NCBI RefSeq assembly: GCF_003182255.1
Contig: NZ_QGTQ01000024.1
Location: forward strand, 38,425 to 102,424
Origin: Paenibacillus cellulosilyticus
Lineage (GTDB): Bacteria > Bacillota > Bacilli > Paenibacillales > Paenibacillaceae
Direction: 5' to 3'
DNA: 64,000 nt
Shown: one piece after another, positions 15,849 to 24,429 of the stretch
Layout of the letters: each line of letters opens with the position of its first letter
Position numbering within the stretch: the first letter of the stretch is position 1
The notes under the pieces: model-generated
The model's input: only the letters and a program-made list of their open reading frames with translations
Told to the model about the DNA's origin: nothing
Databases searched by the model: none
Program-made: the position numbers and the translations under genes

Positions 15849-16664
15849 TCAAACCCGTCGATCCATCCGATAGTGCTCCGGCGTCACGCCGACCGACTTC
15901 ACGAAAGCCCGGTAGAAGGCGCTGCCGCTGGAGAAGCCGAGCCGCATGGCAATATCTGTAATGGAGCGGTCCGAGATCGTCAGCAGCCGTTTCGCCTCGT
16001 CGATCCGCAGCCGCAGCACATATTGATACGGGGTCACGCCGAAGGACGATTTGAAGCTTCGGATAAAATGAAATCGGCTCTGCTTCGCAATCGAGGCCAG
16101 TTCCTCGATCGTGATGGCATCCGTGTAATGAGCATGCATGAATTCCAGTACCTGCGACATATAAGCATCCATGCCGAAGGCGGCAATATGTGCCTGCGCA
16201 GCAGCACGGCTGCTGGATGTGTGGCTGCCGGACAAGGCGCCGCACAGGTAGCTGAACACCTGCTCCTCCGTCTCATCCTGTGCCATCCGATTGTTCGGAT
16301 CGCCCGTCATCAGCGCGCTAACCCACTGGTGGAATTGTCCGGCAAGCTTCGTCCGATCGAACTGCTGCCGGAGGTCGAGCTCCAGCGACTCGCTGCGCGC
16401 GAACGTCTCCAGACCCGCCTGCCGGACTTTGAAAATAACGACGCCTGACTGCTCGCCGATCTCGAACACATGCCGTTCATTCGGATGCTGGACGAGTCCG
16501 CTGCCGTCGGCCAGCCGATAGTTGCGATTCTCTTGTATAAAATCACATGTCCCGTATATCGGCACTGTGATCTGGAAGTCTTCTTCATGAAAATGCGGAA
16601 CGTTCGAGAACGGTCCGTCGATGCGCCATAATTCCATTCGCGGCGTTGTGATTTGAACGATCAT
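15849..16664 (-). CDS. AraC-family regulator with cupin-like sensor
   Basis: 271 residues. The N-terminal part (about 1-120) is a cupin-like ligand pocket (HFHEEDFQITVPIYGTCDF). The C-terminal AraC domain (about 170-268) has two HTH motifs: TIEELASIAKQSRFHFIRSFKSSFG and SITDIAMRLGFSSGSAFYRAF. It is divergent from an Fsr-type MFS transporter with a 114-bp gap and probably controls it. The stop lies only 4 bp from the leuA -35. Confidence 0.92.
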   Translation of the reverse strand: MIVQITTPRMELWRIDGPFSNVPHFHEEDFQITVPIYGTCDFIQENRNYRLADGSGLVQHPNERHVFEIGEQSGVVIFKVRQAGLETFARSESLELDLRQQFDRTKLAGQFHQWVSALMTGDPNNRMAQDETEEQVFSYLCGALSGSHTSSSRAAAQAHIAAFGMDAYMSQVLEFMHAHYTDAITIEELASIAKQSRFHFIRSFKSSFGVTPYQYVLRLRIDEAKRLLTISDRSITDIAMRLGFSSGSAFYRAFVKSVGVTPEHYRMDRRV

Positions 16665-16688
16665 CTCTCTTCACCCGAATTCATTATA

Positions 16689-16720
16689 GCAATAATTGCG
16701 CATCCGCCAAGCAATTATCG
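16689..16720. promoter_or_regulatory. Repeated GCAATnAT sites between AraC and MFS genes
   Basis: GCAATAATTG (16689-16698) and GCAATTATCG (16711-16720) are directly repeated 22 bp apart, two helical turns, as expected of AraC-family half-sites. Assignment to the adjacent regulator is inference. Confidence 0.45.
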
Positions 16721-16778
16721 TAAAGACGGGTTCTCCTGATTTCGTTACGATAGGAAAAAAACGAAAAAGGTGATCGCA

Positions 16779-18005
16779 ATGTCTCAACCCGCCGTGGCCG
16801 TAACGACTAGACAAACGGCCAATCTCGTCTTACTTGGCGTCAGCATGGCGCATTTGCTTAATGATGCCATGCAGAACGCAGTCCCTGCCGTGTTTCCTAT
16901 TTTTCAACAATCGCTCCACCTCAGCTACGCCCAGATCGGCTGGGTCGCCTTCACGCTGAACATTACCGCGTCGATCCTTCAGCCGCTCATCGGGTATTAC
17001 ACCGACCGTAAGCCAATGCCGGGACTGCTGCCAGTTGGCATGGTATTCACGCTGCTCGGCATGATTGGACTTGCGATCTCCCCAGGTCTTGGGATGCTGA
17101 TCCTGTCTGCCGCCCTCATCGGTATTGGTTCCTCTGTGCTTCACCCCGAATCGTCACGCGTTGCGCATCTCGTCGCGGGCAGCGGCAAAGGGCTGGCACA
17201 GTCCGTGTTTCAAGTCGGCGGCAACACCGGTCAAGCGCTCGCGCCGCTCATGGTCGCCTTCATCATTACACCGCAAGGGCAGCATGGCTTCCTGTGGTTC
17301 ACACTGCTAGCCGTCCTCGGCATTATGATTCAATGGTATATCGGCAGATGGTACGGTGATCATATGCAGCTGCGGGCAGTGACGGGCAAGAAAACCGTAA
17401 CCGTATCGAGCAATGATCGCCGCTTCTCCCGCGGTTTCGTCGTATTCGTGCTTGGGATTCTAGTCTTGCTGCTGTTCTCCAAATTCGTCTATATAGCCAG
17501 CATGACGGGATATTATTCATTCTACTTCATGGAGAAATACGGCTTATCGCTGGAACGCGCGCAAGTATCGTTATTCGCCCTGCAATTCGCAGGCATGATC
17601 GGCACGCTGCTGGGCGGGCCGCTCGCGGACCGGTTCGGTCGAAAAAGAATCATTTGGTTCTCGATCGCCGGTACGGCACCGTTCTCGCTCTTGCTTCCTT
17701 ACGCCAGCCCGATCGGCTCGATTCTGCTCTGCTTCGCGATTGGTGCGATTCTGATGTCCGGCTTCTCGGTCATCATCGTCTATGCGCAGGAGATGCTGCC
17801 CGGCCAGGTCGGCATGATCTCCGGTCTGTTCTTTGGCCTATCGTTCGGCATGGGCGGTCTCGGTTCGGTCCTTCTCGGCTCCATCATGGACCACACCGGC
17901 GTCGCACCGATGATCAAGGTATGTGCGTTTCTCCCGCTGCTCGGCGTACTCGCGTTCCTACTGCCGAAGGATTCCAAAATGATGGGACGAAGCCAAGAAG
18001 CGTAA
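16779..18005 (+). CDS. MFS transporter, Fsr/YfnC (fosmidomycin-resistance) type
   Basis: 408 residues, 12 helices. Family hallmarks are SMAHLLNDAMQNAVPAVFPI near the N-terminus, GSSVLHPESSRVAHLVAG and SVFQVGGNTGQALAPL. Fsr-type proteins export fosmidomycin and related small molecules. I chose the ATG at 16779 because AAAAAGGTG precedes it; the GTG at 16770 is part of that site. It is divergent from an AraC-type regulator that probably senses its substrate. Confidence 0.92.
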   Translation: MSQPAVAVTTRQTANLVLLGVSMAHLLNDAMQNAVPAVFPIFQQSLHLSYAQIGWVAFTLNITASILQPLIGYYTDRKPMPGLLPVGMVFTLLGMIGLAISPGLGMLILSAALIGIGSSVLHPESSRVAHLVAGSGKGLAQSVFQVGGNTGQALAPLMVAFIITPQGQHGFLWFTLLAVLGIMIQWYIGRWYGDHMQLRAVTGKKTVTVSSNDRRFSRGFVVFVLGILVLLLFSKFVYIASMTGYYSFYFMEKYGLSLERAQVSLFALQFAGMIGTLLGGPLADRFGRKRIIWFSIAGTAPFSLLLPYASPIGSILLCFAIGAILMSGFSVIIVYAQEMLPGQVGMISGLFFGLSFGMGGLGSVLLGSIMDHTGVAPMIKVCAFLPLLGVLAFLLPKDSKMMGRSQEA

Positions 18006-18039
18006 GTTACAATTTGATGCCACATCGATCAGTAATCCA

Positions 18040-18864
18040 TTAACCAGTGTACTGTGCAAGACGCTCCCTGCCAGACGGCGTAATGTTAAATCGTATGCCC
18101 TGCGTGCTGAAGCTCTGCGATGCAAGCTTCTCATCCAGCAGCTGGCGGAGCGTCTCGTTCACAGTCGATTCGGGCAGTCCCGCATCGGTCCGAATGCCAT
18201 CCATTGACCGGAACATGTAAGCGGACTTGGTCAGCGCCTTCAATACCCGATATCGAGCATGATCGGCAGGACTTAATTGCGGCCCCTTGGTGGTTGAAGC
18301 TTGCGGGGACCCGATGATTGTAGGCGTACCTGTGCTCATCGCTTGCAGGGAGTCCGTCGTTGCCGAATCGCTGCCGTTCGTTCCATTTGCTCTGTTTGTT
18401 TCCCCCGCATCGCTCTCCGACGCTGAAGCCTTCAACGTTTCATCGGTTGAATCATCAGGCTCTACACTGTCCTCTTCCGTATGCGCATCCTTGATCGTCG
18501 CCACATCACCGCTAAGGGCATCAACCTTCGTGTTCAGCTTGTCGAGCGTAGAGTTCGTAATCATCTCGATGAATTTGCGGGATGAAATCGCGACGATAAG
18601 GCAATAGCTGCCTAGAATCAATAAGTTGTTGAAATCGAGCTTGTCATCTGCCAGCGTGTTATCGATAAGATTGCTTGAGATCAATTGAAGGAAGAGCGGC
18701 ACGAGAAAAGAAGCTACGAGTCCAATAAACACCGTTCGGTAGAACACTCTGTCTCGGAATACAGGCGTATGATCATTTTGTGAAGAAGAGAGCAAATAGC
18801 TCGCTGCCCCTCCGACGATGCCGGCAAGTGCCATCGTTGCCACAAACACGATGTGATCCCACAC
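18040..18864 (-). CDS. Membrane protein with YEATS-associated-type helices and C-terminal winged helix
   Basis: 274 residues. Three predicted helices (about 5-27, 45-68, 80-100) include FRDRVFYRTVFIGLVASF, which resembles the membrane region of proteins annotated as YEATS-associated helix-containing; that family match is from memory. A coiled-coil stretch and a long acidic Ser/Thr/Asn linker (about 130-200) follow, then a cytosolic winged-helix-like domain (about 205-270; ARYRVLKALTK, STVNETLRQLLDEKLASQ). I chose the GTG at 18864 because GGAAGGAG lies 8 nt upstream; a GTG at 18873 has no spacing. It looks like a membrane-anchored DNA-binding or signalling protein. It stands alone. Confidence 0.65.
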   Translation of the reverse strand: MWDHIVFVATMALAGIVGGAASYLLSSSQNDHTPVFRDRVFYRTVFIGLVASFLVPLFLQLISSNLIDNTLADDKLDFNNLLILGSYCLIVAISSRKFIEMITNSTLDKLNTKVDALSGDVATIKDAHTEEDSVEPDDSTDETLKASASESDAGETNRANGTNGSDSATTDSLQAMSTGTPTIIGSPQASTTKGPQLSPADHARYRVLKALTKSAYMFRSMDGIRTDAGLPESTVNETLRQLLDEKLASQSFSTQGIRFNITPSGRERLAQYTG

Positions 18865-18968
18865 CTTAATCACTCCTTCCGCCTATGTACATGCATGCTA
18901 TAACTTATTGGATTGCCGTCCAATTGATTCTTCTTGTCGGCAAAATTACGCCGTTGCACGCCATGCCA

Positions 18969-19000
18969 AACAATCCGCCAGAGCCGTCTGCCGGATTGTT
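18969..19000 (-). terminator. Hairpin downstream of capA
   Basis: AACAATCCG and CGGATTGTT flank an imperfect inner stem, 22 bp behind the capA stop. No T-tract is present, so termination strength is doubtful. Confidence 0.45.
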
Positions 19001-19021
19001 GCTGTTTCATGATCACGCCGG

Positions 19022-19972
19022 TTACATCGGCACAACCCGATACGTGCGGCTGCCGATCTCGCCGTGGCTGTCCACCTTCGTATGGATCTTGGACACGCCG
19101 ACTAAGCGGGTCCGTCCCTTCTCATCCTTCTCCACCTTCATCTTCAAAATCAGACCTCGCTGCGTATGGACGTTCTTACGCAGGCGTGTCGATATAAAGT
19201 TGCCCAGTGAATAGGCGACAACACGCTTCTTCACTACGCCCCTGCCATCCTTCACCCTCGACACCTTCACCGGCTGCAGCACATGCGGATGTGCGCCAAG
19301 TATCGCATCCGCGCCATACTTCAATACGGCGCTCACGATGCTCTTCTGACGTGCATTCGGAGAACGATGGAATTCAAGACCGAAGTGAAGGCAGACGATA
19401 ACGAAATCAGCCCGCCGTTTCATCGCCTTGATGTCGGCCGCGATGCGTCCAAGACGGATTTTGTTGACGAGATAAGCTCGCGGGAACGGAATCGAATTCG
19501 TACCGGTCGTGTACGATAGAATGCCGACCTTAATGCCCTTCACGTCCATCACCAAGTAGCGGCGGGCCTCCCGAGAGGAGCGCGCCGTCCCCGTATGCTT
19601 CAGCTTATGCCGGTCAAGCACATTCAGCGTTCGCTTGAGACCTGAAGTTCCGCCGTCCATACAATGGTTGTTCGCCGTCGTCAGCACGTCGAAGCTAAGC
19701 CGTTTCAACGTACCGGCCAGCTCATCCGGGCAGTTGAATGCCGGATAGCCGGTGCGCGGAGCCCGCGTCTCATATTTACCAGCTTTGCGCGGCTTGCCAG
19801 AGAACGTCGTCTCTAGATTGCCGATCAGCAGGTTCGCATTGTGCAGCTCCGACTTTACGCCCTCGAACATCGGGTCAAAATCATATTGCCCATTGCCGTC
19901 GAGACGCGCCGATGCAATAATCGGTGCTTTCATCAACAAATCGCCGACAGCAGCAATCGTGATCGTCGTCAC
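19022..19972 (-). CDS. CapA-family metallophosphatase-like protein
   Basis: 316 residues spanning the whole CapA fold. Motifs in order: AAVGDLLMK, LIGNLETTFSG, LTTANNHCMDGG, VCLHFGLEFH, GADAILGAHPHVLQPV and AYSLGNFIST, the calcineurin-like metal-binding set. CapA takes part in poly-gamma-glutamate synthesis, but no capBC genes are nearby and there is no signal peptide, so the true role is open. Start is GTG at 19972 with AAGGAGG 8 nt upstream. Confidence 0.88.
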   Translation of the reverse strand: MTTITIAAVGDLLMKAPIIASARLDGNGQYDFDPMFEGVKSELHNANLLIGNLETTFSGKPRKAGKYETRAPRTGYPAFNCPDELAGTLKRLSFDVLTTANNHCMDGGTSGLKRTLNVLDRHKLKHTGTARSSREARRYLVMDVKGIKVGILSYTTGTNSIPFPRAYLVNKIRLGRIAADIKAMKRRADFVIVCLHFGLEFHRSPNARQKSIVSAVLKYGADAILGAHPHVLQPVKVSRVKDGRGVVKKRVVAYSLGNFISTRLRKNVHTQRGLILKMKVEKDEKGRTRLVGVSKIHTKVDSHGEIGSRTYRVVPM

Positions 19973-20036
19973 TAAGGGGCCTCCTTCGGGTATGATGGTC
20001 TGTATACCCTATTCAGCAGGAGCCCCCCTTGCTTGC

Positions 20037-20073
20037 AAGATGGGCGTATGACCCGAGGTCACACGCCCATCTT
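20037..20073. other. Inverted repeat between acyltransferase and capA genes
   Basis: AAGATGGGCGT and ACGCCCATCTT pair, with an inner GACC/GGTC stem. It follows the acyltransferase stop but has no T-tract on either strand; probably a weak terminator. Confidence 0.5.
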
Positions 20074-20082
20074 CCTTGGCTG

Positions 20083-21255
20083 TTATAGTGCAGCCGACTT
20101 CTCGTTTGCTTGCTGCGTTTTGATCTGCCTTATCCGCTTGAGTGAACGAGCCGCTAGTCGCAATGCATAAGCGATGAGCGCCGCTCCTGCTGCGCTGAAG
20201 ATGAAGGCGGCAAGCGTCCGCGCCGACGCCGACCCGTCCATGCCGAACAGACTATCTGCGACGCGCTCCATATATTTCAGCACATACGCATGCGCCAAGT
20301 AGGCGACGTAGGAGTAGGCGCCGAGCCAGGCCATTATTTTGCGAAGCCAGCCAGGAGCCCCTTGCTCCCATTGCATCGCCACGATATAAATAGTCAGCAC
20401 CGACAGCGTCAAGAACACCGCCATGCGCGGATTCAGCAGTCCGAGATCATGGTAACGAATGACGACCTGCGGCGTGAGTTGAAAATGCGCCACGACAACG
20501 TACAGCAAATAGATCGCCATTCCAGCGAAAGCAGTCAGGATCGCATACCGCAGTCGGATGAGCCACGCCCGCCACTGCTCCACGTAGAACGCTGCCACAG
20601 CTCCCATTGCGAAATAGAAGAAATACATGAGTGCGTTGCGATCGAGATATTTGGCAAAATACGGACCGAGCACCGGCACATCCCATGCCACAGCCGTACG
20701 ATAGATGGCCCCGCCCTGCTCCATCAGAATGAGGTATAGACCAAACAACAGTGCGAGAACGCCCATCGTCGCTGCGAAGGACCGCGGACGCACCCGCTTC
20801 ACGAGCCGCTGCAGCGGCGGGAAGATGAGATAAAGCTGGAATACCATGACGACATACCATAGATGATAGGATGCCTTGCCGGTGAACAGCATAAGGCCAA
20901 GCTTCTGCCACCCCGATGAATCTAGCAGCTGCACATGCTGGAACTCAATCGCGTAAAGCAGCGCCCATGGCAAATACGGCAGCGCAATATCCTTCAGCCG
21001 CTTGCGTATGAAATTCAAGTATGGAACTTCGCCATCGTAGCTGTAGAACAGCGACATCCCGGTCATGAACACGAACAGCGGGACCGCGAACTTGCTCGCA
21101 ATGAGCAGTACTCCTAGCAGAACACCGTCGCCAAGCCCTGTCGCGGGCAGTGGAAAATAGTGTGCAATCGCATGCTGCAGCACAACGGCAAGGAAGGCAG
21201 CGCCGCGCAGCGTATCGAGCTCAGAGATGCGTGGCTTGCGTGTTTTATTTTTCAA
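20083..21255 (-). CDS. Acyltransferase family 3 membrane protein
   Basis: 390 residues with about ten helices. The N-terminal signature ISELDTLRGAAFLAVVLQHA and the motif VPLFVFMTGMSLFYSY identify the OafA/YrhL/NodX-type integral-membrane acyltransferases that O-acetylate cell-surface glycans. Start is TTG at 21255 behind GAAAGGA. Its target polymer is unknown. The upstream region holds the inverted repeat pair described separately. Confidence 0.9.
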   Translation of the reverse strand: MKNKTRKPRISELDTLRGAAFLAVVLQHAIAHYFPLPATGLGDGVLLGVLLIASKFAVPLFVFMTGMSLFYSYDGEVPYLNFIRKRLKDIALPYLPWALLYAIEFQHVQLLDSSGWQKLGLMLFTGKASYHLWYVVMVFQLYLIFPPLQRLVKRVRPRSFAATMGVLALLFGLYLILMEQGGAIYRTAVAWDVPVLGPYFAKYLDRNALMYFFYFAMGAVAAFYVEQWRAWLIRLRYAILTAFAGMAIYLLYVVVAHFQLTPQVVIRYHDLGLLNPRMAVFLTLSVLTIYIVAMQWEQGAPGWLRKIMAWLGAYSYVAYLAHAYVLKYMERVADSLFGMDGSASARTLAAFIFSAAGAALIAYALRLAARSLKRIRQIKTQQANEKSAAL

Positions 21256-21367
21256 TTTGATAGATTCCTTTCAATGAAAATAACCCACCCCACCAGTGAT
21301 CCACCCCACCCAAACCCTCCCCTCCTAAGGGGAGGGCCCCAGGGGCGGTGCCCCTTGGACCCCCTGA

Positions 21368-21493
21368 GGACTGGTCTAGATACGTCGGATGGAATGGGAT
21401 TGTGCGACTGTGACTAGGTACCTTAGCACATCCGCCTACTGTTCGATGCGCCTGGGTGAATGTGTGCTGGTGCTCGCTTTCGTCCCTGCGGGA
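21368..21493 (+). repeat. Interspersed repeat, copy A
   Basis: 126 bp that, as an inverted complement, aligns end to end with 21700-21827. Best conserved are the outer GGACTGGTCTAG and the inner CTCGCTTTCGTCCC followed by GCGGGAC; the middle is diverged. GC-rich inverted stretches (CCTCCCCTCCTAAGGGGAGG at 21317-21336) lie just outside it. Confidence 0.7.
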
Positions 21494-21699
21494 CACGCTC
21501 TACGGTGGCGCTCCTACGGATTGATCCCTGCGGGATCTAAGAACCGCTATTGGAAAAGACGAATATAAAAGACAAAAGTCAAAATAAAAAAGTCGAAAGA
21601 TGAAAGATGAAAGATGAAAAATTCATTATACCTCAGTCGGTGAGAGATTTGGAGAGAACGAAAGGACATCCAAATGTTGTGCTATAATAATGGCCAGCC

Positions 21700-21827
21700 G
21701 TCCCGCGGGACGAAAGCGAGCCCTCGCACACAGCAACTCAGGCGCACCGAACCGTGTGCCGGACGTGGGGACTCATCTAGACACAACTCAATGTGCCCCG
21801 CTCAATCGAACGTACCTAGACCAGTCC
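21700..21827 (-). repeat. Interspersed repeat, copy B (inverted)
   Basis: Inverted partner of 21368-21493. The pair encloses about 206 bp of AT-rich spacer containing an AAAGATG triplication (21597-21619). No transposase reading frame is present. Confidence 0.7.
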
Positions 21828-21877
21828 TTGATGGAGCCGATGCGGTTGATTTATGGCGGAATCGATCTAATTGCACA

Positions 21878-21916
21878 AATAAACCGTTCCACGGCTCAGC
21901 CGCAGAACGGTTTATT
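21878..21916 (-). terminator. Terminator of the ankyrin gene
   Basis: AATAAACCGTTC and GAACGGTTTATT form a 12-bp stem with an inner CGGCT/AGCCG pairing, directly behind the minus-strand stop at 21931. Confidence 0.75.
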
Positions 21917-21930
21917 AGTGTTCATCCGAG

Positions 21931-22614
21931 CTATTCGTACCGCTGAACCAGCAGCATCATCGCTGGCAGCTTGTTCAGCTTGGCGAGGTCGTACGCATTT
22001 TGGCCAAAATCATTGTACAGCGCCGGGTTCGCTCCTAGTTCGAGCAAATACGCAGCCGTCTCCTCATGACCATACATGACCGCCTGATGCAGCGGCGTAT
22101 ACGAGCGATCGGCATCGCCGACCGTTCGCGCGTCGCAATGCACGCCGCGTTCGATGATCAGCTTCACGATCGCCAGATGGCCGATTGACGCTGCCAACTG
22201 AAGCGCCTGCTCTCCATGCCGATCCAGCTTAAGTCCTGCCTCAATCAGCCACTGGACTTCCTTAGCGCATTCTCCGTATACCGCATGCCAGAGCGCCGAA
22301 TGTCCCGCTTCATCTACCGCATTCACATCGGCACCCCGCTCGACGACATAAGCCAACTCATCAAGCTTACCACGTCCCGCAGCACAAATAATTGCTGGGT
22401 AAGTAGCATCGTTAAGCGCTGCGCCATGCGCGATAAGCCGCTTCACAATATCAAAATCATAGCTGCCGAACTTACCCCATGCCCAGCTCAAATAAGTCCC
22501 TTCCATCGAGGGCGGATTAAGATCGATGCCACTGTCCAGCAAGGGATACAGCGCTTCCAAATCCTTATGTTTGATGGCCATTAGCAGGTCCATCCGCAAG
22601 CCCACGGTGTACAT
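21931..22614 (-). CDS. Ankyrin-repeat protein
   Basis: 227 residues built of about six ankyrin repeats, for example VVERGADVNAVDEAGHSALWHAV, IIERGVHCDARTVGDADRSY followed by TPLHQAV, and LLELGANPALYNDFGQNAYDLA. There is no signal peptide or other domain, so a cytosolic protein-interaction module is the best guess. I chose the ATG at 22614 because AGAGGAG lies about 10 nt upstream; in-frame ATGs at 22644 and 22656 lack a site. Confidence 0.85.
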   Translation of the reverse strand: MYTVGLRMDLLMAIKHKDLEALYPLLDSGIDLNPPSMEGTYLSWAWGKFGSYDFDIVKRLIAHGAALNDATYPAIICAAGRGKLDELAYVVERGADVNAVDEAGHSALWHAVYGECAKEVQWLIEAGLKLDRHGEQALQLAASIGHLAIVKLIIERGVHCDARTVGDADRSYTPLHQAVMYGHEETAAYLLELGANPALYNDFGQNAYDLAKLNKLPAMMLLVQRYE

Positions 22615-22730
22615 GTTCGGCAGCTCTCCTCTATTGGTTACCATTCTCAATTTCAATTGACCCCATCCATCATATCCTTTTTATGCCGGTTTGACGATAT
22701 GAAAAATTATACAATTGCGCATCGATTCTC

Positions 22731-22768
22731 AATTAAAAAGCAGCTCGCTGGATCCCCAGACTGCTGCT
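22731..22768 (-). terminator. Terminator of the MOSC gene
   Basis: AGCAG..CTGG and CCAG..CTGCT form an imperfect stem followed on the minus strand by TTTTTAATT. Confidence 0.65.
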
Positions 22769-22784
22769 GATGTTCGATGGTCGT

Positions 22785-23543
22785 TTATATAGAGACCGTC
22801 TCTATTTTCTCGATATACAGCTTATCGCCTACCGCGGCTTCGCCTGTACGGATGACCGATGCATAGACGCCGAAGTTCAGGCTCATCACATCTCTCACCG
22901 CTAGCAGTACCTCTTTGTTCCGTTCACGCGTATCAGGATCAATCGTCACGAGAATGCATCGCTCGCACGGCTCGACAACCTCTAGCACAGTGCCGTCCTC
23001 AAGATGAAGACGCGAACCCACCCATTCATATTCGTCTTCGACAGCATCTTCAGACAGCGCAATCATCATGTTCGCTCGGAAACGGCGCGGATCTACCGGA
23101 CCACCTAGTCGCTCTTCGATCTTCCGCAGCGAACGATCCGTAATGAGCAGCAGTCCGCCAGCATCGACAGACAGCAGCTCTTTGCTGTCTGGACGATGAC
23201 GCTTTAATGAAATCGAGCGGTTCGGGAATCCGCCAAGCTCCTCTAACAAGTCATCTGTCCAATGAAGCATGCGTCCATCCGGCGCTGTAATTTGTACCTC
23301 TGGAAAAGCCGCCTCCGTTCCGCCGCCGTCTGGCAGTGAAGCGGTATAGCTGAGCATATGCGGATACTGACGTGCTGTAATGAAGCTGTCCCAGCCTTCC
23401 TTATCATTATCGATCAACGCGTGGCTCCGATCGCCGTACATGCCATAAGCTGCAATCGGTGCGCGCTGCAGCGTCTCGCCTGCCATCGACTTGACCGGAT
23501 AACGCGTCAAATGCGTAATTTGTCCGATGTATGTATGCGTCAC
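22785..23543 (-). CDS. MOSC domain protein
   Basis: 252 residues. The N-terminal beta-barrel (MOSC_N) starts GQITHLTRYPVKSMAGE; the MOSC domain holds PVDPRRFRANMMI and the conserved cysteine in EVVEPCERCILV. MOSC proteins carry activated sulfur or bind molybdenum cofactor and often reduce N-hydroxylated compounds. I chose the GTG at 23543 because GAGGAG lies 7 nt upstream; the ATG at 23561 has none. Confidence 0.9.
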   Translation of the reverse strand: MTHTYIGQITHLTRYPVKSMAGETLQRAPIAAYGMYGDRSHALIDNDKEGWDSFITARQYPHMLSYTASLPDGGGTEAAFPEVQITAPDGRMLHWTDDLLEELGGFPNRSISLKRHRPDSKELLSVDAGGLLLITDRSLRKIEERLGGPVDPRRFRANMMIALSEDAVEDEYEWVGSRLHLEDGTVLEVVEPCERCILVTIDPDTRERNKEVLLAVRDVMSLNFGVYASVIRTGEAAVGDKLYIEKIETVSI

Positions 23544-23660
23544 TTTGCTGCTCCTCTCCATTGGATCAAGTTGAAGCTTACGAACCTCGATGCTCTATGG
23601 AATCAGTATGTCTGTTCCCATGAGAGATCATAACCTATTCCAGCTGTACCTGTACAATAA

Positions 23661-23683
23661 GAAAAGCCGCGCTAATGCGCGGC
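23661..23683 (-). terminator. Terminator overlapping the 3' end of the 76-aa gene
   Basis: GCCGCGC, an ATTA loop and GCGCGGC, then TTTTCTT on the minus strand. The stem includes the last codons of the gene ending at 23672 and would end the AraC-VOC-small-protein operon. Confidence 0.8.
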
Positions 23684-23902
23684 GGATGAATCCCCATCGA
23701 TACTGCTTATGCTTTCAACTGTACGACCTTCGTCATCGATCTTGGGGTTCAACGTAATCGCTCGGATGCTTGCCTCTGGACGCTTGCTCCGAACTTGTCT
23801 TTCCGCATCGCCAATGCTGCTTGCCAGCACCTCGTCATAATAGGTAATGCCGTACAAATCTTGATATTCCACGGTATAAGCGTTCGTTTGTTGAGAATTC
23901 AT
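23672..23902 (-). CDS. Small hypothetical protein, 76 aa
   Basis: Begins MNSQQTNAYTVEYQDLYGI and reads as a compact alpha/beta protein with no membrane helix. Family not recognised. The ATG at 23902 follows GGTGATC; an in-frame GTG at 23911 is the alternative. It lies 25 bp behind the VOC gene on the same strand and ends in a strong terminator, so it is the last gene of the AraC-VOC operon. Confidence 0.65.
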   Translation of the reverse strand: MNSQQTNAYTVEYQDLYGITYYDEVLASSIGDAERQVRSKRPEASIRAITLNPKIDDEGRTVESISSIDGDSSAAH

Positions 23903-23927
23903 AGCGATCACCGTTGGCCTTCCATGA

Positions 23928-24425
23928 TTACTCGCGAGTAATCATCAGCTTATTGCCGTCCGGGTCTTTCACTACAAACCAATGATTATGCTCGATCTCG
24001 GTAACAAGCTCAACTCCAAGGCTCTTCATATAGGCCAACGAGCCTTCCAGATCGGCTGTCATGAACATAAAGGCCGGCGTCTGAACGGGCGGCGCGCCAC
24101 CAGGCTGATCGCCTCCCCACATTGGCATCGTATCCAAGATAACACCTGTACCTTCCATCGGCAGCGGACATAGGTGCCCAGCGATAATTTCGCAGTCATC
24201 CGAATTCAAGCCAAGCACACGGCAGTACCAAGAACGGGAACGCTCTATATCCGTAACCGGAACGAAAATGCTGCCCACCTTGTTTTTAATCGGGCTCGTT
24301 TCTGGCATAACTTGCTGATTCTCACACATTTGAATGCCTCCCATTATCATCTTCAGCGCTCTTGGCGCTGTAAAAGGTTTATAGCCCTCCGGTGAATCAT
24401 GGTGTTGTGGTATGGAGTTCGTCAT
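23928..24425 (-). CDS. VOC family protein
   Basis: 165 residues from the ATG at 24425. The VOC domain (about 40-165) has GSIFVPVTDIERSRSWYCRVL and HNHWFVVKDPDGNKLMITRE. The N-terminal 32 residues are not part of the domain. Two starts are possible: 24425, 4 bp behind the AraC stop with GGAGG 9 nt upstream, or 24329 (MCENQQV), with GGGAGG 7 nt upstream, which gives a standard-length VOC protein. Ligand unknown; probably regulated by the AraC protein encoded just upstream. Confidence 0.85.
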   Translation of the reverse strand: MTNSIPQHHDSPEGYKPFTAPRALKMIMGGIQMCENQQVMPETSPIKNKVGSIFVPVTDIERSRSWYCRVLGLNSDDCEIIAGHLCPLPMEGTGVILDTMPMWGGDQPGGAPPVQTPAFMFMTADLEGSLAYMKSLGVELVTEIEHNHWFVVKDPDGNKLMITRE

Positions 24426-24429
24426 GCGT

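Noticed and set aside
21245..21496. 83-aa minus-strand frame containing GGEGLGG
   Set aside because: Low-complexity translation of the GC-rich repeat region; both arms encode similar nonsense peptides and no start signal is present.
21931..22614. Ankyrin protein as immunity protein of a toxin system
   Set aside because: No toxin-like neighbour, secretion gene or partner is present.
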